A DNA stretch of 64,000 nucleotides from Cryomorpha sp963741985 (GCA_963741985.1 CAVUKD010000002.1:310001-374000); one strand, 5' to 3'; positions 1 through 8,640 are shown, counted from the stretch's first letter. The notes: generated by a model from the sequence alone, not told the origin. A program made the numbers and translations.

Positions 1-286
1 TCGCTGATTCACGACCTGATCCGGGACCTTTTACAAAGACTTTTACTTTGCGCAAACCGGCTTCGTACGCCACCTTTGTGCAATCTTCGGCAGCAACCTG
101 TGCTGCATACGGAGTGTTTTTCTTTGAACCACGGAACCCCTGTTTACCTGCTGTCGACCAGCTGATAACTTGTCCTGTACCGTTTGTAAGAGAGATAATA
201 ATATTGTTGAAAGACGCACGGATATGCGCTTCTCCCACAGCATCCACTTTTACAACACGTTTCTTTTTAGCATTCGATTTGGCCAT
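1..286 (-). CDS. rpsK: 30S ribosomal protein S11 (3' part outside window)
   Basis: The 5' end of rpsK; the ATG is at 286 and the gene runs off the window start. The readable protein begins MAKSNAKKKRVVKVDAVGEA and continues HIRASFNNIIISLTNGTGQV, the typical S11 N-terminus that contacts 16S rRNA in the platform of the small subunit. It lies 33 nt downstream of rpsM in the alpha part of the cluster. rpsD, rpoA and rplQ would be expected beyond the edge. About 95 residues are present. Confidence 0.95.
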   Translation of the reverse strand, partial: MAKSNAKKKRVVKVDAVGEAHIRASFNNIIISLTNGTGQVISWSTAGKQGFRGSKKNTPYAAQVAAEDCTKVAYEAGLRKVKVFVKGPGSGRESA

Positions 287-319
287 AGTTGACAATTTTT
301 TACTCGAATCGATTATCGA

Positions 320-697
320 TTATTTAGTAGCCTTTTTCTTGTTGGCAACAGTTTTACGTTTTCCTTTTCTTGTACGCGAGTTATTCTTCGTACGCTGACC
401 ACGCAAAGGAAGTCCCGAACGATGGCGAACACCTCGGTAGCATCCGATATCCATCAGACGCTTAATATTGGTTTGGATTTCTGAGCGCAGAGCTCCTTCC
501 ACTTTAAATTCTTCATTTAGAGTCTGACGAATTTTTGACAATTCATCATCATTCCAGTCTTCCACTTTCGTGTCTTCACTTACTTCGGCTTTCGCCAAAA
601 TGTCTGAAGCACGGCTGCGACCGATTCCAAAAATGTAGGTTAAGCCCACTACACCGCGCTTATTTTTAGGTAAATCTATACCAGCTATCCTAGCCAT
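320..697 (-). CDS. rpsM: 30S ribosomal protein S13
   Basis: 125 aa, the usual length. It starts MARIAGIDLPKNKRGVVGLT and has the helix-two-turn-helix region (YIFGIGRSRASDILAKA) and the basic tail (RSGLPLRGQRTKNNSRTRKG) that enters the decoding-site rRNA. S13 sits in the head of the 30S subunit and forms intersubunit bridges and P-site tRNA contacts. It lies between rpmJ and rpsK, as in most bacteria. Confidence 0.98.
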   Translation of the reverse strand: MARIAGIDLPKNKRGVVGLTYIFGIGRSRASDILAKAEVSEDTKVEDWNDDELSKIRQTLNEEFKVEGALRSEIQTNIKRLMDIGCYRGVRHRSGLPLRGQRTKNNSRTRKGKRKTVANKKKATK

Positions 698-713
698 ATT
701 CTATATCTTTTTC

Positions 714-830
714 TTATCCTTGACGTTGCTTGAACTTCGGGTTCTTTTTGTTAATCACGTACAGACGTCCTTTGCGTCGTACGATTTTGCATTCTACAGA
801 ACGCTTTTTAATACTTGCTCTTGTTTTCAT
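714..830 (-). CDS. rpmJ: 50S ribosomal protein L36, zinc-free form
   Basis: A 38-aa gene read directly from the minus strand: ATG at 830, TAA at 714. The protein begins MKTRASIKKRSVECKIVRRK and ends KNPKFKQRQG. Of the Cys/His zinc ligands of the zinc-binding form only Cys14 remains, so this is the zinc-independent type. L36 helps shape 23S rRNA near the peptidyl-transferase centre. It lies between infA and rpsM. Confidence 0.95.
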   Translation of the reverse strand: MKTRASIKKRSVECKIVRRKGRLYVINKKNPKFKQRQG

Positions 831-897
831 AATCAATCGTTGTTCATCAGATGCAAAACGGAACGAATCTTCTCAGTTCAGCTCCTCGCTTCACACT

Positions 898-1116
898 TTA
901 TTTATATCTGAATGTAATTCTACCTTTGGATAGATCGTATGGCGACATTTCCACCTTTACCTTATCTCCTGGTAAAATTTTGATGTAATGCATGCGCATT
1001 TTACCGGAGATATGAGCGACGATCACATGACCATTTTCAAGTTCTACCTTAAACATTGCATTCGACAATGCTTCTACAATAGTACCATCTTGCTCAATAG
1101 AGGCTTGCTTTGCCAT
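898..1116 (-). CDS. infA: translation initiation factor IF-1
   Basis: 72 aa, a single OB-fold S1-like domain. The sequence MAKQASIEQDGTIVEALSNA is followed by FKVELENGHVIVAHISGKMR and ILPGDKVKVEMSPYDLSKGR, all standard IF-1 signatures. IF-1 binds the 30S A site during initiation and assists IF-2 and IF-3. It lies 23 nt downstream of secY; the map gene often found between secY and infA is absent here. Confidence 0.98.
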   Translation of the reverse strand: MAKQASIEQDGTIVEALSNAMFKVELENGHVIVAHISGKMRMHYIKILPGDKVKVEMSPYDLSKGRITFRYK

Positions 1117-1139
1117 AAAATACTTTCCTTTATCTTTTT

Positions 1140-2468
1140 TTAACCGGCCATACCAAAGGTTGATGCTCTTCCGGCGAGTTTACCGGTTTTCATCAATCCA
1201 TCGTAATGACGCATTAATAAATAACTTTCAATTTGTTGCAGAGTATCTAAAATTACCCCAACCATTATCAACAGCGATGTTCCACCGAAGAAAATGGCAA
1301 ATGCATGTTTTATCCCGGCTTGCATAGCAAATACTGGGAGAACGGCAATAATTCCCAAGAAGATCGCTCCGGGAAGTGTAATTCGGGAGAGGATCGTATC
1401 GAGAAAATCAGCGGTGGATCGGCCAGGCTTTACACCGGGAACAAAACCACCATTTCGCTTTAAATCATCCGCCATCTGATTTGGATTTACGGTTATGGCT
1501 GTATAGAAATACGTGAAGGCCACAATCATAACAAAAAAGATAGCATTGTACCAAAAGCCTGCAAAGTTAGCTAATTCTACGAAAAAACCAGACTGTGCGT
1601 CGGAATATTGTGCAATATAAAGCGGAACAAACATAATAGCTTGTGCAAAAATGATCGGCATTACGCCTGCACTGTTGACCTTCAAGGGGATATACTGACG
1701 TGCACCTTCGCTGTACTGACGGTTTCCAACTTGTCTTTTAGGAAACTGAATAGGTACACGCCGGACTGCTTGAACTAATGCAACGGTACCTCCGATTACC
1801 ACAAGAAGGGCAACCAATTCGATAAGGAGCATTACTAGTCCATTTCCTTCAGGCCCGGTAGCTGCGATTACTTCTTGGAAGAATGCTCCGGGAAGCCCGG
1901 CAATAATTCCAATCATAATGAGCAGCGAAATACCATTTCCAACTCCGCGATCTGTAATTCTTTCACCCAACCACATTACGAATAACGTACCACTCGTAAG
2001 AATTACGATTGTAGTAACCCACCAAAACGGATTGTCATACAAGCGCGCGCTGGCGGGAATAGAAGCTGCAATATATCCAGGAGCTTGAAAAGCTGTAATA
2101 ACGATTGTCAGCAATCGGGTATACTGATTAATTTTTTTCTGTCCACTCTCGCCTTCTTTCTGCATTTTCTGAATGGTAGGAACCGCGATTCCCATCAACT
2201 GCATAATAATTGACGCAGAAATATAAGGCATGATACCCAAACTAAAGATTGAGGCACGATTGAAGGCACCTCCCGTAAATAGATTGAGAAGACCGGCGAG
2301 TCCGCCACCACCCTCATTGGCCTGAGCCAGGGCGGCTGCATCAATGCCGGGAAGTACAATATACGATCCGATTCTAAAAACCAAGAGGAGTGTGAGGGTC
2401 GTAATAATTCGACCCCTGAGCTCTTCGATGCTCCAAATATTCTTAAGAGTTTGAATAAAGTTTTTCAT
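1140..2468 (-). CDS. secY: preprotein translocase subunit SecY
   Basis: 442 aa with the hydrophobic pattern expected for ten membrane helices. It forms the Sec channel in the inner membrane. Recognisable parts are the plug/TM2 region (GLLNLFTGGAFNRASIFSLG), IMPYISASIIMQL, the cytoplasmic loop with ITDRGVGNGISLLIM, and the loop with KRNGGFVPGVKPGRSTADFL. It is encoded between rplO and infA. All signal-peptide proteins in this window, including the T9SS cargo, would cross the inner membrane through it. Confidence 0.98.
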   Translation of the reverse strand: MKNFIQTLKNIWSIEELRGRIITTLTLLLVFRIGSYIVLPGIDAAALAQANEGGGGLAGLLNLFTGGAFNRASIFSLGIMPYISASIIMQLMGIAVPTIQKMQKEGESGQKKINQYTRLLTIVITAFQAPGYIAASIPASARLYDNPFWWVTTIVILTSGTLFVMWLGERITDRGVGNGISLLIMIGIIAGLPGAFFQEVIAATGPEGNGLVMLLIELVALLVVIGGTVALVQAVRRVPIQFPKRQVGNRQYSEGARQYIPLKVNSAGVMPIIFAQAIMFVPLYIAQYSDAQSGFFVELANFAGFWYNAIFFVMIVAFTYFYTAITVNPNQMADDLKRNGGFVPGVKPGRSTADFLDTILSRITLPGAIFLGIIAVLPVFAMQAGIKHAFAIFFGGTSLLIMVGVILDTLQQIESYLLMRHYDGLMKTGKLAGRASTFGMAG

Positions 2469-2489
2469 GCCAGCTTCAGAAATTTAAAG

Positions 2490-2936
2490 TTACAGTTGAG
2501 TTGTTTCACCACCTTTTGCCTCGATAGCCGTTTTCGCGCTAGCCGAAAAGGCATGTGCTGTAACATTGACTTTGGAATTAAGCTCTCCACGACCAAGTAC
2601 TTTCACAAGATCTTTTTTAACGCATAATCCATTAGCAACAAATACTTCCGGATTAAAAGTATCAATCTTCTTATCCGCAGCCAGTTGTTCGATAGCATCC
2701 AAATTGATCGCTTTGTAACTCACACGGTTTGGGTTTGTAAATCCAAACTTAGGAACCCGTCTTTGAAGAGGCATTTGCCCACCTTCAAATCCACGTTTGC
2801 GGCTGTAACCGCTGCGCGATTTAGCACCTTTGTGACCACGTCCGGCGGTATCACCAAATCCGGAACCTTCTCCCCGGCCTAATCTTTTTTTATTCTTTCT
2901 TGAGCCTTTCGCGGGCTTCAGCTTACTGAGATCCAT
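2490..2936 (-). CDS. rplO: 50S ribosomal protein L15
   Basis: 148 aa. The glycine/arginine-rich N-terminal extension (KPAKGSRKNKKRLGRGEGSG, GRGHKGAKSRSGYSRKRGFE) threads into 23S rRNA; the C-terminal globular part carries VNVTAHAFSASAKTAIEAKG. L15 is a late-assembly protein of the large subunit. It lies 21 nt upstream of secY. Confidence 0.97.
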   Translation of the reverse strand: MDLSKLKPAKGSRKNKKRLGRGEGSGFGDTAGRGHKGAKSRSGYSRKRGFEGGQMPLQRRVPKFGFTNPNRVSYKAINLDAIEQLAADKKIDTFNPEVFVANGLCVKKDLVKVLGRGELNSKVNVTAHAFSASAKTAIEAKGGETTQL

Positions 2937-2956
2937 TTCTAAATATATTTAGATCG

Positions 2957-3139
2957 TTACTTATCTTCTACTTTAACCAGATGCCCTACTTTATTAATCA
3001 TCCCGAGAACTTGCGGAGTCGCAGTTTTCTCAATAGGCCGATTTAATTTCTTGCATCCCAGAGCTATCAATGTCGCTTTTTGATCTTTCGGCTTGTTGAT
3101 TGCACTGCGTACTTGGATTACTATAATTTTCTTTGCCAT
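2957..3139 (-). CDS. rpmD: 50S ribosomal protein L30
   Basis: 60 aa from the ATG at 3139 (MAKKIIVIQVRSAINKPKDQ). An upstream in-frame ATG at 3175 would add 12 residues that overlap rpsE and match nothing in the family, so the shorter start is chosen. The rest (KATLIALGCKKLNRPIEKTA) is a typical compact L30. It is a small surface protein of the large subunit, placed between rpsE and rplO. Confidence 0.95.
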   Translation of the reverse strand: MAKKIIVIQVRSAINKPKDQKATLIALGCKKLNRPIEKTATPQVLGMINKVGHLVKVEDK

Positions 3140-3158
3140 GTCTTTATCTTTTTGCTTC

Positions 3159-3677
3159 TTAGCCGTTAAAAACACGATTCATCTGAATACCCCGTTGTTG
3201 AGCTACGGTGCGTGCATCACGCAGTTGAGTAAGCGCATCGAAAGTTGCTTTTACAACGTTGTGAGGGTTCGACGAACCTTGCGATTTAGCAAGTACATCA
3301 CTAATTCCAACGCTTTCAAGCACGGCGCGCATTGCTCCACCGGCGATAACTCCCGTACCATGCGATGCTGGTTTCAAAAAAACTTTCGCCCCAGCATATT
3401 TACCGTATTGGCTGTGAGGAACTGTACCGTTAACAATCGGCACTTTCATCAAATTCTTTTTCGCGTCATCGATCCCTTTTGCGATAGCTGTGGTAACTTC
3501 TTTCGCTTTACCAAGACCGTGTCCTACAACTCCACTTTCATTTCCAACCACAACGATTGCGGAGAAACTGAAGGTACGTCCCCCTTTGGTAACTTTGGTT
3601 ACACGATTGATCGCAACAAGCTTATCTTTAAGTTCGATATCGCTTGACTTTACGCGTTTTATGTTTGCTTTTGCCAT
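3159..3677 (-). CDS. rpsE: 30S ribosomal protein S5
   Basis: 172 aa with the double-stranded RNA-binding N-terminal half (INRVTKVTKGGRTFSFSAIV, VVGNESGVVGHGLGKAKEVT) and the S5 C-terminal domain (HGTGVIAGGAMRAVLESVGI). S5 contributes to decoding accuracy and mRNA unwinding at the entry channel. The region around VTKGGRTFSF, where ram and spectinomycin-resistance changes occur in other bacteria, looks ordinary. Confidence 0.98.
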   Translation of the reverse strand: MAKANIKRVKSSDIELKDKLVAINRVTKVTKGGRTFSFSAIVVVGNESGVVGHGLGKAKEVTTAIAKGIDDAKKNLMKVPIVNGTVPHSQYGKYAGAKVFLKPASHGTGVIAGGAMRAVLESVGISDVLAKSQGSSNPHNVVKATFDALTQLRDARTVAQQRGIQMNRVFNG

Positions 3678-3684
3678 TATTTCC

Positions 3685-4038
3685 TTAAAATTTTAGTCCG
3701 CCTTCACGTGCTGAATCTGCAAGAGATTTTACACGTCCGTGATACAAATAACCGTTACGATCAAAGATCACTTCGGTAATACCAGCAGCAAGTGCTTTCT
3801 CAGCAAGTGTTTTACCTACTGCTTTTGCCTGCTCTAATTTCGATCCCTTGTGGGCATCGTCCGATTTCAATGACCCGGTTGACAATAGTGTATTTCCGGC
3901 ATTGTCATCTATAATTTGAGCGTATATCTCCTTATTGCTTCTGTAAACAGTAAGCCGGGGGCGCTCAGCAGTCCCGAAAATATTTTTTCGGATACTTTGC
4001 TTGATTTTGTTTCTTCGTTGTAATTTACTCTTAGCCAT
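3685..4038 (-). CDS. rplR: 50S ribosomal protein L18
   Basis: 117 aa. It contains RPRLTVYRSNKEIYAQIIDD and ends with the family signature FDRNGYLYHGRVKSLADSAR followed by EGGLKF. L18 binds 5S rRNA with L5 and attaches it to the central protuberance. It lies 7 nt upstream of rpsE, consistent with tight coupling. Confidence 0.97.
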   Translation of the reverse strand: MAKSKLQRRNKIKQSIRKNIFGTAERPRLTVYRSNKEIYAQIIDDNAGNTLLSTGSLKSDDAHKGSKLEQAKAVGKTLAEKALAAGITEVIFDRNGYLYHGRVKSLADSAREGGLKF

Positions 4039-4047
4039 AACTCAATA

Positions 4048-4599
4048 TTATTTACCAGCTGCTTTACCTGCTTTTCTTCTAACCTGCTCACCCACAAATC
4101 GGATACCTTTTCCTTTGTACGGCTCAGGTTTACGAAGCGAGCGTATTTTGGCTGCTACCTGTCCGATTAATTGTTTATCATGCGATTCGAGGGTGATGGT
4201 AGGATTTTTACCTTTTTCAGTTTGTGCATCCATCTTGATTTCTGACGGCACCTGAATTACCACGGGATGCGAGAACCCGAGGGAAAGTTCCAATTGCTGA
4301 CCGGTTACTTTAGCACGATATCCTACTCCAACCAGTTCTTGTTTGATAGTGTATCCTTCTTTAACACCGGTAACCATATTATTGATTAGCGAACGGTAAA
4401 GACCATGCAGTGCTTTCGACTCCTTACTCTCGTCAGGACGTGTAACAATAAGTTCACCGTCTTCAATTTTGCAGGTGATACCACCTCTTAAATCTTGTGT
4501 CAACTCCCCTTTTGGACCTTTTACGGAAACCACTGAATCTTTAATATCAATGGTAATACCGTCTGGAATTGTAACCGGGGCTTTTCCTATTCGTGACAT
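4048..4599 (-). CDS. rplF: 50S ribosomal protein L6
   Basis: 183 aa with the two duplicated L6 domains; the C-terminal one has PEPYKGKGIRFVGEQVRRKA, the conserved rRNA-binding signature. It starts MSRIGKAPVTIPDGITIDIK. L6 sits near the sarcin-ricin loop and the GTPase-associated centre. Order rpsH-rplF-rplR is standard spc. Confidence 0.98.
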   Translation of the reverse strand: MSRIGKAPVTIPDGITIDIKDSVVSVKGPKGELTQDLRGGITCKIEDGELIVTRPDESKESKALHGLYRSLINNMVTGVKEGYTIKQELVGVGYRAKVTGQQLELSLGFSHPVVIQVPSEIKMDAQTEKGKNPTITLESHDKQLIGQVAAKIRSLRKPEPYKGKGIRFVGEQVRRKAGKAAGK

Positions 4600-4617
4600 T
4601 TCTTCTTAATTAACTGT

Positions 4618-5016
4618 TTAATATACGTAGCAGAGGACTTCTCCACCAACGTTTTGAACGCGAGCCTCTTTATCAGTCATTACTCCTACTGAAGTAGAGA
4701 TGATAGAAACCCCCAGTCCATTCAATACACGTGGAAGCTCACCGCTGCCACTATACTTACGAAGACCAGGACGCGACGCGCGCTCCAATTTTTTAATAGC
4801 CGGAATTTTTGTTACCGGGTGATATTTCAAGGCAATTTTAATAGATCCTTGGGGACCGTTTTCCTCAAATTTATAATTGAGGATATACCCTTTTTCAGCA
4901 AGGATCTTAGTGATCTCTTTTTTGATGTTTGACGCAGGTATTTCCACTATGCGTTTGCGTGCCATAATTGCATTTCGCACGCGTGTTAAATAATCTGATA
5001 TTGGATCGGAGTACAT
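4618..5016 (-). CDS. rpsH: 30S ribosomal protein S8
   Basis: 132 aa. It starts MYSDPISDYLTRVRNAIMAR and ends with the conserved ISTSVGVMTDKEARVQNVGG EVLCYVY. S8 binds the central domain of 16S rRNA and in other bacteria also represses the spc operon by binding its mRNA. I did not identify such a regulatory mRNA site here. Confidence 0.98.
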   Translation of the reverse strand: MYSDPISDYLTRVRNAIMARKRIVEIPASNIKKEITKILAEKGYILNYKFEENGPQGSIKIALKYHPVTKIPAIKKLERASRPGLRKYSGSGELPRVLNGLGVSIISTSVGVMTDKEARVQNVGGEVLCYVY

Positions 5017-5041
5017 AATTGTTCTTCTTTAAACCTTGCTA

Positions 5042-5311
5042 TTACCAACTTGCTTTTTTCACTCCGGGGATAAGGCCTTGCAGGGCCATTTCTCGAAATG
5101 TAACGCGGGAGATTCCAAACTGACGCATGTAACCACGCGGACGACCGGTCAACTGGCATCGGTTGTGCAGACGCACTTTCGATGAGTTTTTAGGAAGTTT
5201 TTGAAGCGCATCCCAATCTCCTGCTTCTTTCAATTCTTTGCGTTTTTCAGCGTATTGATCAACCATTCTCTGGCGTTTACGCTCGCGGGCTTTCATGGAT
5301 TCTTTTGCCAT
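5042..5311 (-). CDS. rpsN: 30S ribosomal protein S14, long zinc-free form
   Basis: 89 aa, the long type without the CxxC...CxxC zinc ribbon (only one Cys, in LHNRCQLTGRPRGYMRQFGI). It starts MAKESMKARERKRQRMVDQY. S14 is a late-assembling head protein. Like L36 in the same cluster it is the zinc-independent paralogue. Confidence 0.97.
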   Translation of the reverse strand: MAKESMKARERKRQRMVDQYAEKRKELKEAGDWDALQKLPKNSSKVRLHNRCQLTGRPRGYMRQFGISRVTFREMALQGLIPGVKKASW

Positions 5312-5320
5312 TGTATTCTC

Positions 5321-5869
5321 TTATTTCTTGGTAAATGGAAAACCGAACTCTCTGAGGAGAGCTTTCGCTTCTTCGTCCGTCTTGGCCGTAGTTACGAATG
5401 TGATATCCATCCCATTAATTTTGTTTACTTTTTCAATATTAATTTCCGGAAAGATAATTTGTTCTTTCACTCCCATTGTAAAGTTTCCGCGACCGTCAAA
5501 ACCGGTAGCTTTCACTCCGCGGAAATCGCGGGTACGTGGGAGAGAAACTGAGATCAAACGATCCAAAAATTCGTACATTTTATCACCTCGAAGTGTCACT
5601 CGTGCACCAATCGGCATTCCTTTACGCAATTTGAAGTTCGAGATATCCTTTTTAGAATAGGTTGCAACTGCGTGTTGACCAGCTATAGATGACATTTCGG
5701 TAACGGCTTGATCTACCATTTTCTTATCCGCTACAGCATCACCCAATCCTTGATTCAAACAAATCTTTTCGATTTGCGGAACTTCCATAGGCGATTTGTA
5801 ACCGAACTCTTTTTTCAAAGCAGGTACGACTTCGTCGTTGTATTTTGTTTTTGCTCTTGGTATATACAT
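5321..5869 (-). CDS. rplE: 50S ribosomal protein L5
   Basis: 182 aa. The N-terminal signature VPQIEKICLNQGLGDAVADK and the C-terminal VTLRGDKMYEFLDRLISVSL and LPRTRDFRGVKATGFDGRGN are typical. L5 binds 5S rRNA and contacts the P-site tRNA elbow from the central protuberance. It starts 3 nt after the rplX stop, so it is probably translationally coupled to rplX. Confidence 0.98.
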   Translation of the reverse strand: MYIPRAKTKYNDEVVPALKKEFGYKSPMEVPQIEKICLNQGLGDAVADKKMVDQAVTEMSSIAGQHAVATYSKKDISNFKLRKGMPIGARVTLRGDKMYEFLDRLISVSLPRTRDFRGVKATGFDGRGNFTMGVKEQIIFPEINIEKVNKINGMDITFVTTAKTDEEAKALLREFGFPFTKK

Positions 5870-5872
5870 TAC

Positions 5873-6184
5873 TTATACGTCTTGGCCGGATTTCTTAAAA
5901 TAACGTACTGACTTGCCATCAGTGTTTTTGTAACCAATGCGGCTTCCTTTTCCGGACTTGGGGTCAACCACCATTAGGTTAGAAATATGAATCGGAGCTT
6001 CTTTTTTAGTGATTCCTCCCTGAGGGCTTGTGGCACTCGGTTTGGTGTGTTTGGTCACTATATTTACTCCTTCGACGGTCGCCCGATACGTTGAGCGGTT
6101 GACAGAAATAACGCGACCTGTGCTGCCTTTGGCTACACCGGCGAGTACTTCCACCTTATCGTCTTTTTTTACATGAATTTTCAT
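5873..6184 (-). CDS. rplX: 50S ribosomal protein L24
   Basis: 103 aa with an N-terminal KOW motif (VKKDDKVEVLAGVAKGSTGR VISVNR) and KEAPIHISNLMVVDPKSGKG. L24 is an assembly initiator that binds the 5' domain of 23S rRNA. It lies between rplN and rplE. Confidence 0.97.
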   Translation of the reverse strand: MKIHVKKDDKVEVLAGVAKGSTGRVISVNRSTYRATVEGVNIVTKHTKPSATSPQGGITKKEAPIHISNLMVVDPKSGKGSRIGYKNTDGKSVRYFKKSGQDV

Positions 6185-6204
6185 CTGCTTAATCCTTTGA
6201 AAAT

Positions 6205-6573
6205 TTATAATACCTCAGGGGCGAGAGAAACGATTTTCATAAATTGCTTATCCCGTAACTCACGTGCTACGGGGCCGAAGATTCGTGTTCCACGCATCTC
6301 TCCTGTTGTATTTAGCAATACCACAGCGTTGTCATCAAATCGAATGTATGAACCATCCGCACGACGCACTTCTTTTTTAACGCGAACTACGACGGCTTTT
6401 GAAACCATACCTTTCTTCACGTTTCCCGAAGGCATTGCACCTTTTACAGACACAACTATTTTATCGCCAATCGACGCATAGCGGCGACGCGTTCCTCCGA
6501 GTACACGGATACAAAGAACTTCTTTCGCTCCGCTGTTGTCGGCAACTTTCAGTCTGCTTTCCTGCTGTATCAT
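6205..6573 (-). CDS. rplN: 50S ribosomal protein L14
   Basis: 122 aa, highly conserved. It starts MIQQESRLKVADNSGAKEVL and contains the signature AVVVRVKKEVRRADGSYIRF and GTRIFGPVARELRDKQFMKI. L14 forms intersubunit bridge B8 and is the docking site of the silencing factor RsfS. Confidence 0.98.
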   Translation of the reverse strand: MIQQESRLKVADNSGAKEVLCIRVLGGTRRRYASIGDKIVVSVKGAMPSGNVKKGMVSKAVVVRVKKEVRRADGSYIRFDDNAVVLLNTTGEMRGTRIFGPVARELRDKQFMKIVSLAPEVL

Positions 6574-6582
6574 TTTAACTTA

Positions 6583-6840
6583 TTATTTAGCTCTTTCAAT
6601 AATTTCAACCAATCGCCAGTTCTTGCGCTTGCTAATTGGTCGTGTTTCCATTATGCGAACGGTGTCTCCGATATTGCAATCGTTCTTTTCGTCGTGCGCT
6701 ACGAATTTAGACGTGTTTTTCATAAACTTTCCGTAGAGTTCGTGTTTTACTCTACGCTCTACTACCACGGTAATAGATTTGTCCATCTTGTTGCTTGCAA
6801 CAACACCAACACGCTGTTTTCTTAAATTTCTTTCAGACAT
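6583..6840 (-). CDS. rpsQ: 30S ribosomal protein S17
   Basis: 85 aa OB-fold protein. Motifs: RKQRVGVVASNKMDKSITVV and the family signature VRIMETRPISKRKNWRLVEI. It binds the 5' domain of 16S rRNA early in assembly. It lies 18 nt downstream of rpmC. Confidence 0.97.
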   Translation of the reverse strand: MSERNLRKQRVGVVASNKMDKSITVVVERRVKHELYGKFMKNTSKFVAHDEKNDCNIGDTVRIMETRPISKRKNWRLVEIIERAK

Positions 6841-6858
6841 GGTCTTAATCTAATGCTG

Positions 6859-7056
6859 TTATTTTTTTTCCAATTGGCGCTTGCGCATTTCAGTATTCAA
6901 ACGCGCAATCACTTTGCGTTTCAATCGCAGTTGAACCGGATTTTCTAACGCCGATACCGCATGGTTCAACCGCATTTTATTGTAGTTCTCCAGTTCGATT
7001 TCGATTTTCTCTTTAACCTCGTCGGTTGTAAGATCTTTTATATCTTTTGCTTTCAT
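6859..7056 (-). CDS. rpmC: 50S ribosomal protein L29
   Basis: 65 aa, two-helix hairpin. It starts MKAKDIKDLTTDEVKEKIEI and contains NPVQLRLKRKVIARLNTEMR. L29 surrounds the polypeptide exit and helps form the docking site for the signal recognition particle and trigger factor with L23. It starts 7 nt after the rplP stop. Confidence 0.97.
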   Translation of the reverse strand: MKAKDIKDLTTDEVKEKIEIELENYNKMRLNHAVSALENPVQLRLKRKVIARLNTEMRKRQLEKK

Positions 7057-7063
7057 ACGCTTT

Positions 7064-7486
7064 TTATGCTTCCACGTAATCTCTACGTACTACAAATTTT
7101 GTTTTTACCGGCAGCTTTTGAGCAGCAAGTCGCATTGCTTCCTGAGCTACAGCCAATGGCACTCCATCACATTCGAATAGCATACGTCCGGGACGTACAG
7201 GTGCTACCCAGTGACTTGGAGCTCCTTTACCTTTCCCCATCCGTACTTCGGCAGGTTTTGCGGTGATAGGTTTGTCCGGAAAAATGCGGATCCATACTTT
7301 TCCTTCACGCTTCATATAGCGAGTTACCGCAATACGGGCAGCCTCTATTTGACGTGAAGTTATAAAGGATTCGTCCATGGTTTTAATTCCAAAAGACCCA
7401 AAGGATATTTTCGTTCCGCGAGAAGCATTGCCTTTCATGCGGCCCTTCTGCATTTTTCTGAATTTTGTTCTTTTAGGCTGTAACAT
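7064..7486 (-). CDS. rplP: 50S ribosomal protein L16
   Basis: 140 aa. It starts MLQPKRTKFRKMQKGRMKGN and contains KVWIRIFPDKPITAKPAEVR and MGKGKGAPSHWVAPVRPGRM, the conserved loop near the A-site tRNA and peptidyl-transferase centre. It lies between rpsC and rpmC. Confidence 0.98.
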   Translation of the reverse strand: MLQPKRTKFRKMQKGRMKGNASRGTKISFGSFGIKTMDESFITSRQIEAARIAVTRYMKREGKVWIRIFPDKPITAKPAEVRMGKGKGAPSHWVAPVRPGRMLFECDGVPLAVAQEAMRLAAQKLPVKTKFVVRRDYVEA

Positions 7487-7513
7487 CGCTCTATTCTTGT
7501 TCTAATTTCTTAA

Positions 7514-8242
7514 TTATCTTCTTCTGCTTCCGCCGCCGCCACGTGGTTTGCGTGCGCCGCCACCTTTAGGGGCAGTTTGGGTTTTACCGGTTTCGATATT
7601 TGGAGAGAGATCTCTTTTTCCATATACCTCACCATTACAAATCCATACTTTCACTCCGAGGCGACCCATTTTGGTGTGCGCTTCAGAAAGGGCGTAATCG
7701 ATATCGGCACGGAAAGTATGCAATGGAATGCGTCCTTCTTTGTAGCCTTCGCTACGAGCCATCTCTGCACCATTCAATCGACCGGAAACCTGCACTTTAA
7801 TTCCTTCAGCACCCATTCGCATGGTAGAAGCAATTGACATTTTCACCGCACGACGGAAAGATATCCGACCTTCGATCTGACGGGCAATACTATCTGCTAC
7901 CAGACGAGCATCAAGCTCAGGTCGTTTTATTTCAAATATATTAATCTGAACTTCTTTGTTGGTCAGTTTTTTAAGCTCTTCTTTAAGCTTATCAACTTCT
8001 GTACCTCCCCGACCGATGATGACACCGGGACGGGCAGTTTTAATAGTAACGGTAACCAGTTTTAGGGTACGCTCGATGATTATGTTCGATACACTGGCTT
8101 TTGCCAAACGAACTTTGAGGTATTGACGAATTTTCTCATCCTCAACGAGTTTTTCGCTGTAATCATCTCCACCGAACCAGTTTGAGTCCCAGCCACGGAT
8201 GAATCCTAATCTATTTCCTATTGGATTGGTCTTCTGTCCCAT
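7514..8242 (-). CDS. rpsC: 30S ribosomal protein S3
   Basis: 242 aa. It has an N-terminal KH type-II domain (TARPGVIIGRGGTEVDKLKE) and the C-terminal S3 domain (GRLNGAEMARSEGYKEGRIP, LGVKVWICNGEVYG). The tail is a glycine/arginine-rich stretch (PKGGGARKPRGGGGSRRR), as in many Bacteroidota. S3 lines the mRNA entry channel and takes part in helicase activity. It starts 2 nt after the rplV stop. Confidence 0.98.
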   Translation of the reverse strand: MGQKTNPIGNRLGFIRGWDSNWFGGDDYSEKLVEDEKIRQYLKVRLAKASVSNIIIERTLKLVTVTIKTARPGVIIGRGGTEVDKLKEELKKLTNKEVQINIFEIKRPELDARLVADSIARQIEGRISFRRAVKMSIASTMRMGAEGIKVQVSGRLNGAEMARSEGYKEGRIPLHTFRADIDYALSEAHTKMGRLGVKVWICNGEVYGKRDLSPNIETGKTQTAPKGGGARKPRGGGGSRRR

Positions 8243-8244
8243 AA

Positions 8245-8640
8245 TTACTTAACGCTATCTAAAATAATGGTTACGTGATTTGATCTTTTGCGAATACGGT
8301 GAGCACGTCCTTGCGGAGCAGGTCTCAGTCGTTTCAACATTCTGCCGCTATCAACAAAGATTTCCTTGATGATAAGACTTTCTTGATCTGCATTCTTGCC
8401 TTCGTTTTTGGCTTGCCAGTTGGCGAGAGCCGAAAGCACGAGCTTTTCTAATCTTGTGGCCGCATCTTGAGGCATGTGCTTAAGCATATTAAGTGCTTTA
8501 AGAACTTCTTCCCCACGAATTACATCTGCGACAAGTCGCATTTTGCGTGGAGAAGTAGGCACATTATTCAACTTCGCTATTGCGATGAGTTTGCGCTCTT
8601 CTTTGCGTTTATCCGCTGCTATTTTTTTTCTCGAACCCAT
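8245..8640 (-). CDS. rplV: 50S ribosomal protein L22
   Basis: 131 aa. It contains KLNNVPTSPRKMRLVADVIR and the extended beta-hairpin region with GRMLKRLRPAPQGRAHRIRK RSNHVTI that reaches the narrow part of the exit tunnel. Macrolide-resistance changes map to this hairpin in other bacteria; nothing unusual is seen. Confidence 0.98.
   Translation of the reverse strand: MGSRKKIAADKRKEERKLIAIAKLNNVPTSPRKMRLVADVIRGEEVLKALNMLKHMPQDAATRLEKLVLSALANWQAKNEGKNADQESLIIKEIFVDSGRMLKRLRPAPQGRAHRIRKRSNHVTIILDSVK

Noticed and set aside
48..398. Antisense reading frames over ribosomal and other conserved genes
   Set aside because: They mirror conserved coding sequence on the other strand and have no independent support.
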